A stretch of 16,129 nucleotides of DNA, taken from assembly GCA_035259145.1 (NCBI GenBank), contig DATFWQ010000377.1:1-16129 (forward strand), read 5' to 3'. The DNA is from CF-161 sp035259145. GTDB taxonomy: Bacteria; Chloroflexota; Dormibacteria; Dormibacterales; Dormibacteraceae. Shown piece after piece: positions 1-10,933 of this stretch. The notes beneath the pieces were generated by a model, which ran no database searches, had not been told where the DNA came from, and saw only the letters and a list, made by a program, of their open reading frames with translations. The number at the start of each line of letters is the position of its first letter. Within the stretch, counting starts at the first letter, position 1. A program made the position numbers and the translations under genes.

Positions 1-5
1 AAGAT

Positions 6-104
6 TTCGTGGGGTGGGAGATGGCCCGGGGAAAGGGGCCCCCACGCAGTGGGGATGCAACGGGCCGCATCCGGGGCCCCCACGAAGCCTGCTTCGTGGG
101 GTGG
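6..104. repeat. Short repeated palindromic motifs upstream of gltB
   Basis: Two 12-base words each occur twice: TTCGTGGGGTGG at 6-17 and 93-104, and GGGGCCCCCACG at 35-46 and 73-84. They assemble into two hairpins. CCCCAC(40-45)/GTGGGG(49-54) has a 3-nt loop. CCCCACGAAG(78-87)/CTTCGTGGGG(92-101) is a perfect 10-bp stem with a 4-nt loop. No run of T follows either hairpin, so they do not look like intrinsic terminators. They resemble a degenerate intergenic palindromic (REP-like) element, or the end of an upstream transcript whose gene lies outside the window. I did not find these words elsewhere in the window. Confidence 0.55.
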
Positions 105-113
105 ATAGGCGCC

Positions 114-177
114 AGAGGTCCGGTCGGGCTTTTCGGCCGCACCTCTAAGGCGCACCCCGACAAGACCGTGGTCGGGG
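114..177 (+). other. Two hairpins in the gltB upstream region
   Basis: AGAGGT (114-119) pairs with ACCTCT (141-146), enclosing an inner stem CGGTCG (121-126) / CGGCCG (134-139) closed by a T-rich loop at 127-133. A second perfect stem is CCCCGAC (155-161) / GTCGGGG (171-177) with a 9-nt loop. If transcription starts upstream, these would form part of a structured gltB leader. If gltB is leaderless (see the candidate -10 at 262-267), they lie outside its mRNA. I do not recognise a known riboswitch class. The rest of 178-277 holds no ORF I would support. Confidence 0.4.
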
Positions 178-237
178 ACGGCTGGTATGTTGTCTGCTCG
201 CCACGACCGCCGCGCAATGCCCTTGTAACCAGGACAC

Positions 238-267
238 TAGAACCTCAGCGGTCGCAGCCTCTACGCT
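238..267 (+). promoter_or_regulatory. Weak candidate promoter for gltB
   Basis: TACGCT at 262-267 fits the TAnnnT form of a -10 box and ends 10 nt before the gltB ATG. The hexamer 18 bp upstream, TAGAAC at 238-243, matches TTGACA at only three positions. There is no purine-rich Shine-Dalgarno before the ATG, which fits a leaderless start. The hexamers are weak, so this is tentative. Confidence 0.25.
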
Positions 268-277
268 CGCCACACCT

Positions 278-4600
<4,323 letters not shown>

Positions 4601-4712
4601 GAGGTCGTTTCGCCGGGAATGGTACGGATGCCGGGCCGCTCAGTGAGCGAGCTCAACGCCGGCACTTGACGCCGCGGCCGGCGCCGTGCAGGCGGCCCCT
4701 TTACTACCGCTC

Positions 4713-4743
4713 TTGACGTAACGGCGGGTTCCAGTGGACGTTA
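4713..4743 (+). promoter_or_regulatory. Possible -35 box before the first L,D-transpeptidase
   Basis: TTGACG at 4713-4718 matches the -35 consensus at five of six positions. No convincing -10 hexamer sits 16-19 bp downstream. The rest of the 143-bp gltB/transpeptidase gap is GC-rich with small inverted repeats and no clear terminator. The transpeptidase gene may be read from a weak promoter here or by readthrough from gltB. Confidence 0.2.
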
Positions 4744-6156
4744 GTGCATACGGTGCTGATTGTCACCCGCCTGGTATGTACTGCGTTGCTGCTCGGGCTC
4801 TTGACATCCCTGGGTCTCGGGGCAGCCAATGTGGCCGCGTTTAACTCGCGCGCTGCGGCTCTAGAGCAGGTATGGGCGGGCGACGAAGCGTCAGGCATGA
4901 CCCACGAGCAGCTCGCACCTGCCCGTGCCAGCCTCCAGGCGCTGCGTAACCGCAAGCTGGCGTTCCTGCCTTTCTCGATCTTCTCAGGCGCGGCTCTGAG
5001 CGATCCTTTCGGACGGTCCGAAGCGCTGGCGGCCAGAGGTCAGGCGGAGGCCCTCGCAGCCGCACACCGCCGAGCTGCGGACGACCTGGCCCATCTGAAG
5101 GACGTAGGCGGTCCCAATTACGAGGGGGTCCAGGCCCACTCTGCGGAGCTGATGGCCGCCAGGCAGCTGCCCGAGTACCTGCGGCTCGCCAGTGCCTGGG
5201 AGTCCGAAGCAAAGTCGCTGAGTGACGCCCGCGACCAGCTTGCGCAGGCAGCCGGCGGCCTGACCGACGGGCTGCCGAAGGACATCGTGGACAGCGCGGC
5301 CCGGCTCCAGTCGGTCATCTCGGCAGCCTCTCAGGCACAGCTGTCAACCGAGCCTGCCGCGCGGGCGCTGAACCACGCCCAGGCATTCCTCAAGCTGGGC
5401 TACGCCAAGGAGCTCGAGCAGCACAAGGACGTCGCGTCCGAAGCGGCGTCCGCCGCGGACACGGTCCAGCACCGGATCGACACTCGGGCCCAGGCAGACG
5501 ACCTGCTCGGTCAGCTGACAAGCCTGCTCGGGCAGGCCGCCAAGTATGGCCTCGCCGGGAGCGCGGTCACCAACGCCACTCAGGCCGTCGCCGACGCACG
5601 GGCCGCCGAGAGCTCCGGTGATGACGGCAAGATGGACGCCGCCGCCGACGGCCTCAAGCAGGCGGTTGACGCCCTGAGCCCGGCGGTCGCCATGGCGAGG
5701 CAGAAGGCTCAGCAAGCGGCGCTGCAGAGCACCACCGCCTGCATCGAAGGCGCGCCCGCTCAGCTGATCGTGATCCACCTGACAACACAGGAGCTCGTCG
5801 CCTACGACAATGGCTGCCCGTTCCTTACGACGCCGGTCACGACCGGCCGGCCGGCACTCCCCACAGACCGCGGCACGTTTCACATCTTCGCGAAGTATCC
5901 GAGCTATCACATGATCTCGCCCTGGCCGCCGGGAAGCCCGTTCTGGTATCACGACGCGTGGGTCTACAACGCGATGGAATTCGTCAGCGACGGAACCTTC
6001 ATCCACAACGCCGGCTGGCAGCCGGCCGACACCTACGGTCCGGGCTCTCAGTACGGGCCGTACGCCAGCCATGGCTGCGTCCACGTTCCTGACGGTCCGC
6101 TGGCCAGGCTCTACGCCTGGGCGGCGATCGGGACCACTGTTACGGTGATCGACTAG
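4744..6156 (+). CDS. L,D-transpeptidase (YkuD domain), membrane-anchored, copy 1
   Basis: Predicted peptidoglycan L,D-transpeptidase, an exported cysteine enzyme making 3-3 cross-links or attaching proteins to peptide stems. Of 470 aa, residues about 3-32 form an uncleaved signal or membrane anchor. Residues about 40-330 are Ala-rich and helical with no peptidoglycan-binding motif I recognise. The YkuD domain is about 336-470. Its catalytic motif is H-N-A-G-W then S-H-G-C-V-H, with nucleophile Cys445; the position after V is His where most families have Arg or Asn. Cys333 and Cys358 (25 apart) are also present in the downstream paralogue and could form a disulfide. The start is GTG at 4744; GTG at 4753 would still keep the anchor. 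There is no strong Shine-Dalgarno. It lies 34 bp before the paralogue and is probably co-transcribed with it. Confidence 0.9.
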   Translation: MHTVLIVTRLVCTALLLGLLTSLGLGAANVAAFNSRAAALEQVWAGDEASGMTHEQLAPARASLQALRNRKLAFLPFSIFSGAALSDPFGRSEALAARGQAEALAAAHRRAADDLAHLKDVGGPNYEGVQAHSAELMAARQLPEYLRLASAWESEAKSLSDARDQLAQAAGGLTDGLPKDIVDSAARLQSVISAASQAQLSTEPAARALNHAQAFLKLGYAKELEQHKDVASEAASAADTVQHRIDTRAQADDLLGQLTSLLGQAAKYGLAGSAVTNATQAVADARAAESSGDDGKMDAAADGLKQAVDALSPAVAMARQKAQQAALQSTTACIEGAPAQLIVIHLTTQELVAYDNGCPFLTTPVTTGRPALPTDRGTFHIFAKYPSYHMISPWPPGSPFWYHDAWVYNAMEFVSDGTFIHNAGWQPADTYGPGSQYGPYASHGCVHVPDGPLARLYAWAAIGTTVTVID

Positions 6157-6190
6157 ACGCTCTTCTCCAACCTCCCTGGTAATCACGCTG

Positions 6191-7552
6191 ATGCCGCTCC
6201 TGCTGACCATCCTGCTTGTGGCCATCACGATCGCTACCGCGAACACCGTGGGGTTCGAGATGCGCGCCCACAACCTGGACCAGAGCTGGCAGACTGCGCA
6301 GGCGGCGGGCGTGCCGGCCGCCGAGCTCGCAACCGCCAGAAGCCGGGTGTCCGCCCAGCGCAGCCGGCGCGTCGGCATTCTCCCCTACCCGGCGGTCTCT
6401 GGCGCCGCCATCTCAGACCCCTTCCAACAGCCTGAAGCGACCGCGGACGCCGCCTACCGGGCCGCGGTCGACGGCGCCAGGCGCCGTGCGGAGGCTGCGC
6501 TCGTCGTGCTGCGTACCGCTGACGGACCTGCCGGCAGCGCCGCATACCAGGCCCGTCTGAGGCAGCTCGCCGGCGCCCGACGCCCGATTGACCTCGATGC
6601 CCTGGCCAGGAGCTGGAGCAGGGAAGCGGTGGCGCAGTTGAGCGTGCGGCAACGCCTCACCACCCTGTCGGGCGGCCTGACCGATGGGCTCCCGAACGAC
6701 GTCGTCAGAGCTGTCGCCGATCTCAGCACACTTGCCGGACGGGCTGGGCAAGCCGGGATCTCGACGCAGGGTGCCGGTGAAGCTGTCGCCATGGCCCAGC
6801 TGTATCTGATGGGCGGGTACCCCGCGCTCCTCGCGGGCCACGAAGCCGTGATTGCCGATCTGCGAGCTGCGGCCGGTGACCTGCAGCACAGGCTCGACCT
6901 GCGGTCCAGAGCCGCTGATCTGATGGCAAAGCTGCCCGATCTGCTTCAGCAGGCCGAGCAGTACGGTGCCGGGGACGATTTCAAAGGCCGGGTCGACCAG
7001 ATCAGGGCGGACGTCGCCGGCGCCCGCGCGACCGGTGACGACGACCGTCTGAACCTTGCGCTGGCAGACCTGGAGAAGCTGACCGACGACCTCCAGGCTG
7101 CGAACGCGGGCAGACTGCCGGCCGCGCATCTCTCCTGCGTGCCGGGCTCACCAGACCAGCTCATCGTCATCCACCTGGCGACGCAGCAGCTCGTGGCCTA
7201 CGACAATGGGTGCCCATTCTTGCGGACTCCGATCACCACAGGGCGCCCGGCGCTGCCCACCGGTCGCGGCACCTTCAGGATCTTCTACAAGGCGCCGGTC
7301 TACCACATGGTGTCGCCGTGGCCGCAGGGGAACCCGTTCTACTACCCGCCGACGTGGGTCAACGACGCGATGGAGTTCATCGCCGACGGCACATTTCTGC
7401 ACAGCGCGAGCTGGCAACCGGACAGCACCTACGGTCCCGGCTCCCAGTACGGCCCCTACGCCAGCCACGGCTGCATCCACGTTCTCGACGGACCGCTTCA
7501 GCAGCTTTACGACTGGGCGAAGATAGGTGCCACAGTGGTGGTGCAAGACTGA
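6191..7552 (+). CDS. L,D-transpeptidase (YkuD domain), membrane-anchored, copy 2
   Basis: Paralogue of the preceding gene, 453 aa, similar over its whole length. It has an N-terminal hydrophobic anchor (residues about 2-20), a long helical region with the shared block GGLTDGLP, and a C-terminal YkuD domain with S-H-G-C-I-H and nucleophile Cys428. Cys316 and Cys341 repeat the 25-residue spacing seen in copy 1. The shared blocks VTTGRPALP / ITTGRPALP and YGPGSQYGPYASHGC show recent common descent, but the N-terminal halves have diverged substantially, so the duplication is not new. The N-terminus from ATG 6191 is shorter than copy 1 and starts almost directly in the membrane segment. Expected role is exported cell-wall cross-linking; the substrate is inferred. 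Confidence 0.9.
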   Translation: MPLLLTILLVAITIATANTVGFEMRAHNLDQSWQTAQAAGVPAAELATARSRVSAQRSRRVGILPYPAVSGAAISDPFQQPEATADAAYRAAVDGARRRAEAALVVLRTADGPAGSAAYQARLRQLAGARRPIDLDALARSWSREAVAQLSVRQRLTTLSGGLTDGLPNDVVRAVADLSTLAGRAGQAGISTQGAGEAVAMAQLYLMGGYPALLAGHEAVIADLRAAAGDLQHRLDLRSRAADLMAKLPDLLQQAEQYGAGDDFKGRVDQIRADVAGARATGDDDRLNLALADLEKLTDDLQAANAGRLPAAHLSCVPGSPDQLIVIHLATQQLVAYDNGCPFLRTPITTGRPALPTGRGTFRIFYKAPVYHMVSPWPQGNPFYYPPTWVNDAMEFIADGTFLHSASWQPDSTYGPGSQYGPYASHGCIHVLDGPLQQLYDWAKIGATVVVQD

Positions 7553-7588
7553 CGGGAGCACCGACTGGGTACTGACCGCGGCCAGCTA

Positions 7589-7618
7589 TTGACAAGGCGC
7601 GGTCCGCCGTGGAAGATT
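7589..7618 (+). promoter_or_regulatory. Promoter of the CGNR zinc-finger gene
   Basis: A perfect -35 TTGACA (7589-7594) is followed after 18 bp by AAGATT (7613-7618), a partial -10 match. Transcription would start near 7625, only about 4 nt before the ATG at 7629, giving a leaderless or nearly leaderless mRNA. No Shine-Dalgarno is present in the gap, which agrees with this. Confidence 0.5.
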
Positions 7619-7628
7619 TGCGGCTCTG

Positions 7629-8249
7629 ATGGCTGCGACGATGCCGCTGCGCCATCCGTTGATGGGCGGCAGGCTATGTCTGGACTTCTGTAACACGATC
7701 AGCGACCGGCGAAGTTCGCACGACGAGAGACTGGAGTCGTATGCAGACCTGGTCGGCTGGGGCTCGCTGGCGGGATTCCTGAATTCGGAAGAAGCCAGCC
7801 GGCTGACTCGCCTCGGCATGAGCTGTCCCACTGAGTCCGTGGCTGTCTGGGAGCGGGCGATCTGCTTGCGGGAGGCGTTGACGTCGATCTTCTGTGCTGC
7901 GGCCGAGGGTCGGCGCATGAGATCTGACGCTCTCGACGTGCTCAACTTCGAGCTGGCTGCGGCGACGGCGCGTTCTCAGGTCGTGCCGACCGGCGCGGGC
8001 TACACCTGGCTGTGGACCGAGCGCGGCATGGCGCTCGACTGCGTGCTCTGGCCGATCGCGCGTTCGGCCGCCGACCTCCTCACAGAGGGCCCGCTGGGCG
8101 CGATCAGGAAGTGCGAGGGCCGCGCCTGTGGGTGTCTGTTCCTGGACACCTCACGCAACGGCAGCAGGCGCTGGTGCGACATGCGGATCTGTGGCAACCG
8201 GGCCAAGGCGAGGCGCCACCATCAGCGCCTGAAAGCCGGCGCGGCCTAG
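7629..8249 (+). CDS. ABATE/CGNR zinc-finger protein, putative regulator
   Basis: 206 aa. The N-terminal region (about 1-140) fits the stress-response/ABATE domain usually found with CGNR fingers: H-P-L-M-G-G-R-L-C-L-D-F-C-N-T near the start and an arginine-rich helix W-E-R-A-I-C-L-R-E-A-L. The C-terminal finger uses Cys162-x4-Cys167 and Cys183-x4-Cys188, ending in the diagnostic CGNR followed by AKARRHHQR, a basic tail suited to nucleic-acid binding. The family is thought to act as DNA-binding transcription factors; the target here is unknown. Cys169 replaces the usual Trp after the second zinc ligand. The start is ATG at 7629, with ATG at 7641 a weaker alternative. It is transcribed from its own promoter and converges on the minus-strand oxidoreductases. 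Confidence 0.88.
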   Translation: MAATMPLRHPLMGGRLCLDFCNTISDRRSSHDERLESYADLVGWGSLAGFLNSEEASRLTRLGMSCPTESVAVWERAICLREALTSIFCAAAEGRRMRSDALDVLNFELAAATARSQVVPTGAGYTWLWTERGMALDCVLWPIARSAADLLTEGPLGAIRKCEGRACGCLFLDTSRNGSRRWCDMRICGNRAKARRHHQRLKAGAA

Positions 8250-8283
8250 CCGTCGCGGGGCAGACAGGGCTTCGGCCCGACGG
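8250..8283. terminator. Hairpin between convergent genes, possible bidirectional terminator
   Basis: GGGC-TTCG-GCCC (8267-8278) is a UUCG tetraloop hairpin. An alternative outer stem CCGTCG (8250-8255) / CGACGG (8278-8283) encloses it. It fills the 42-bp gap between two convergent stop codons, where a shared terminator is expected. There is no T run on either side, so termination strength is uncertain. Confidence 0.45.
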
Positions 8284-8291
8284 AGCCGGAC

Positions 8292-9185
8292 CTACCCGGC
8301 CGCGTCGCGGATGCGGTCCAGCAGCCTCAGGTTTGCGATCGAACTCTCGACCGGGAGCGGGGCGGGTGCGCCAGAGCGCGCCGCTTCAGTGAAAGCCTCG
8401 ACCATCAGGCGGTAGGGATCGTGCGGGTCGCGCCAGGCCGTGAAGGGGTTGGCTGCCCGCACGACCCGATCTGAACAGACGACCACGAGCTCCTCGTACT
8501 CCGGAGACTCGAAGCTCGCATACAGCGAGGCCTGAGCACCGCCGGGGAATCCCAGGAGGGCCGAGCAGCTCATGTCGACCCCCTCCCGACGCATGACCGC
8601 CTCAACGCGCTCGGGCTCGCCGAGGAGCCAGCGCGCCACGTCCGCGAGGTAGAAGCCGACGTCCATCAGCGCGCCGCCGCCCAGGTCTGGCCGCAGCCGG
8701 TAGTTGCGGGGTGCATCGATCTGAAAGCCAAACGATGCGTAAAGGTGGCGGATCTCGGCGCCCGCCACCGAGGCGGCCAGCTCCTGCATTCGGGGGTGGA
8801 AGCGGTACATCACAGCCTCCATCAGGAGGCGCTGGGCTGCGCGTGCCGCCTCTGTCATCTCCTGCGCCTCCGGTGAATTCAGGGCAAGCGGCTTTTCGCA
8901 GAGCACGTGCTTGCCTGCCGACAGGGCCCGCAGGGCCCAGGGCAGGTGCAGCGAGTTGGGCAGCGGCAGGTAGACCGCGTCGACGTCGGGATCGGCCAGC
9001 AGCTCTGCGTAGTCGGAGTGTATACGGGGGATGCCGTGCCGGACGGCCATTGCACGCGCGCGCCCGGGATCGCGCGATGCGATCGCCAGCAGCTGTGAGC
9101 CGCTGGCCTGGCCGAGCGCGGCCAGCATCGCCCGGTCGGCAATCCAGGCTGCGCCCAGGACGCCCCACCGAAGCGCAGAGCCTAT
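8292..9185 (-). CDS. Gfo/Idh/MocA family oxidoreductase with apparent ATA start
   Basis: NAD(P)-dependent oxidoreductase, probably acting on a sugar, polyol or diol; substrate unknown. The dinucleotide fold begins R-W-G-V-L-G-A-A-W-I-A-D and the catalytic E-K-P is at 97-99 (numbered from the ATA start). D-V-G-F-Y-L-A-D-V-A-R-W-L replaces the common D-x-G-x-H block, as in dihydrodiol-dehydrogenase-like members. The first ATG (9128) would delete the nucleotide-binding glycines and cannot be the true start. In frame upstream there is no ATG, GTG or TTG back to at least 9230. ATA at 9185-9183 overlaps the previous gene's TAG (ATAG) and has GGAG at 9197-9194, 8 nt away. From ATA the protein is 297 aa with a normal family N-terminus. 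Alternatives are a consensus error or a frameshift fusion. Confidence 0.85.
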   Translation of the reverse strand: MGSALRWGVLGAAWIADRAMLAALGQASGSQLLAIASRDPGRARAMAVRHGIPRIHSDYAELLADPDVDAVYLPLPNSLHLPWALRALSAGKHVLCEKPLALNSPEAQEMTEAARAAQRLLMEAVMYRFHPRMQELAASVAGAEIRHLYASFGFQIDAPRNYRLRPDLGGGALMDVGFYLADVARWLLGEPERVEAVMRREGVDMSCSALLGFPGGAQASLYASFESPEYEELVVVCSDRVVRAANPFTAWRDPHDPYRLMVEAFTEAARSGAPAPLPVESSIANLRLLDRIRDAAG

Positions 9186-10885
9186 GCTCGGAGCTCCAGC
9201 GGGCGACCGTCTTGCGCGGCCGATCGAGTCGCGGCTTCCATCACCGCCACGTTGCGCTTCGCCTCGTCAGCTCTTACCGAGAGGGGTTCTCCGAGCAGCA
9301 GGTGGTCGGCGAGATTCCGGTAGAAGCCGTTCTTGACGCGCGGCGGCAGAGCCAGCTCGGTCACGTTCGTTCCGCCATGCCCGTCCGGCTGGTGGAGGTG
9401 TACCGCGGCCGACGACTCGGCGGGAGCGAGCTGCTCCTCGACCAGGTCTCCGCTCCAGGCCCTGCTCTTCACCGCCTCCCGCCTCCAGCTCCCGACCAGG
9501 GCGCCGGCTGTGCCCAGTAGGTACCACTTGGGTTTGAGCGCGGCCGCTATGTCCGAGTGCAGAAAGCTGGCTTGCTCGCCGCCCGCGAAGGCCACGTCGA
9601 CCCGGACCTGGTCGGCGTTCGTGACGTCGTGCCAGACACGCTTGTGGGCCGAAGCGCCAACCCGCACGACTTCGCCGGGCAACAGCTGGAGCATCCAGTC
9701 GAAGTAGTGAGAGCCCCAGTCGAAGATCGTTCCGCCCGACACCGGCTCGTGGCTGTGCCAGAAGCTGCAAGGGTGCCCATAGCCTCCGATGAAGGCTTCG
9801 AGGTAGAACGCGTCGCCGATCTCACCGCGGCGGACCGCATCGCGCACGGCGACGAAGTCGGAGTCCCAGCGGCGGCTCTGATAGACCGTGAGGAGGAGTT
9901 CGGCGCCGGCCGCGGCGGCAAGCATGCGGTCGGCGTCGGCGGCCCGGAGCGCGAATGGCTTCTCGCACACGACGTGCTTGCCCGCGGCCAGGCACTGGAG
10001 CACCGCCTGCGTGTGCAGGGCGGGCGGGACGCCCACGACCACGAGGTCTATCGATGGGTCCGAGAGCAGCGCTCGCGCGTCCGTATGGCCGGTGACTTGA
10101 AAGCGCGCCGAGGCCTCGGCCAGGCGCTCACGCGCCAGATCCGCAATGCCGCGCAACTCCAGGCCTTCGACCTCACCCACCGCGTCCGCGTGCTCCCGGC
10201 CGATGGCGCCGTACCCGTAGAGTCCGACTCCGACCGGGGGCGCCGGCTCGAGTCCCGCCGCCGCTCGAACACAGCGGTGGACGAGCTTCTGGAAGGCCGG
10301 CTCGGAATAGGTGGGCGGCAGCCAGCCTACGCTCGAGCAGACCAGGCGCCCGGCCCCGATGCGGCGGCGAAAGACCGCAACTTCCTCAGAGAAGTGCCAT
10401 GGCACGGTCAGCAGCACCTCGGCGTCGTCCGGTGCCGTGCTGCCGACTGAAATCCTGTCGCGGATCAGAGTCTCGGGATCGAGGCGAGCCGACAGCGGAC
10501 CGGCGGCGGCGGGGCGCAAACGGAGCTCGGCCGGCGGCGAGAGGCGCCCGGGCCGCCAGCCGGCCAGCTCGGCAAAGGTGGCGTTGCGCGACCAGGCGGC
10601 CAGAGCGCCGCCCAGCAGCACCGCGCCACCGCCGGCACGCAGGTGAGCCTCCAGAGCTTCGACGTCAGCCTCGCTCGGCGTGTGGTCGCTGACTGCCACC
10701 ACCACCTGGTGTCCCTGAGGACGCAGGCCATCGGACGCCAGGGTTTCGCTCACCTCGATCCCGCCGCAGCAGCGCAAAAACGGCAGAAGCGACGCGGCGG
10801 CCGCGGCGGGGTCAAGCCCAGGCCCGTCGCTTCGATGGAACATGACGCGAAGCGGGACGAACTCGGACGATCCCCAGTCCGTCAT
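9182..10885 (-). CDS. Two-domain protein: ThuA-like domain fused to Gfo/Idh/MocA oxidoreductase
   Basis: 567 aa, much longer than a standard Gfo/Idh/MocA protein (about 330-390 aa). Residues about 10-205 look like a ThuA / glutamine-amidotransferase-like fold: a hydrophobic strand V-V-V-A-V-S-D, then a helix and the turn A-G-G-G-A-V-L-L-G-G, and later H-F-S-E-E-V-A-V-F. Residues about 218-567 are the oxidoreductase: G-Y-G-A-I-G nucleotide loop at 224-229, catalytic E-K-P at 308-310, and D389-W-G-S-H393 as the second catalytic block. The ThuA assignment rests on general pattern and is less certain than the oxidoreductase part. The start is ATG at 10885, with a weak local Shine-Dalgarno but a long purine-rich stretch at about 10907-10920 just after the glycosyltransferase stop. 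Its TAG overlaps the next gene's ATA start. Likely a carbohydrate dehydrogenase; substrate not predictable. Confidence 0.87.
   Translation of the reverse strand: MTDWGSSEFVPLRVMFHRSDGPGLDPAAAAASLLPFLRCCGGIEVSETLASDGLRPQGHQVVVAVSDHTPSEADVEALEAHLRAGGGAVLLGGALAAWSRNATFAELAGWRPGRLSPPAELRLRPAAAGPLSARLDPETLIRDRISVGSTAPDDAEVLLTVPWHFSEEVAVFRRRIGAGRLVCSSVGWLPPTYSEPAFQKLVHRCVRAAAGLEPAPPVGVGLYGYGAIGREHADAVGEVEGLELRGIADLARERLAEASARFQVTGHTDARALLSDPSIDLVVVGVPPALHTQAVLQCLAAGKHVVCEKPFALRAADADRMLAAAAGAELLLTVYQSRRWDSDFVAVRDAVRRGEIGDAFYLEAFIGGYGHPCSFWHSHEPVSGGTIFDWGSHYFDWMLQLLPGEVVRVGASAHKRVWHDVTNADQVRVDVAFAGGEQASFLHSDIAAALKPKWYLLGTAGALVGSWRREAVKSRAWSGDLVEEQLAPAESSAAVHLHQPDGHGGTNVTELALPPRVKNGFYRNLADHLLLGEPLSVRADEAKRNVAVMEAATRSAAQDGRPLELRA
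9194..9197 (-). promoter_or_regulatory. Shine-Dalgarno deciding the ATA start
   Basis: GGAG on the minus strand lies inside the last codons of the upstream gene, 8 nt before the ATA at 9185. The spacing is ideal for initiation at ATA and not for any ATG, GTG or TTG nearby. Confidence 0.5.
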
Positions 10886-10933
10886 CTGCGCTCGCGGGGC
10901 AAGCCTGTCCTTCCTCCCTCCTCGGCCATCTGC

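Noticed and set aside
114..177. Known riboswitch or tRNA upstream of gltB
   Set aside because: Hairpins are present, but no tRNA cloverleaf or riboswitch core that I recognise.
5344..6378. 344-codon minus-strand frame opposite the L,D-transpeptidases
   Set aside because: Antisense shadow of two well-supported genes; Arg/Gly/Val-rich composition and no domain.
8292..9128. Start of the second oxidoreductase at its first ATG (9128)
   Set aside because: This would remove the glycine-rich nucleotide-binding strand that is clearly encoded just upstream in the same frame.
9557..10450. 297-codon plus-strand frame opposite the fusion oxidoreductase
   Set aside because: Shadow of a clear Rossmann-fold gene; no motif of its own.
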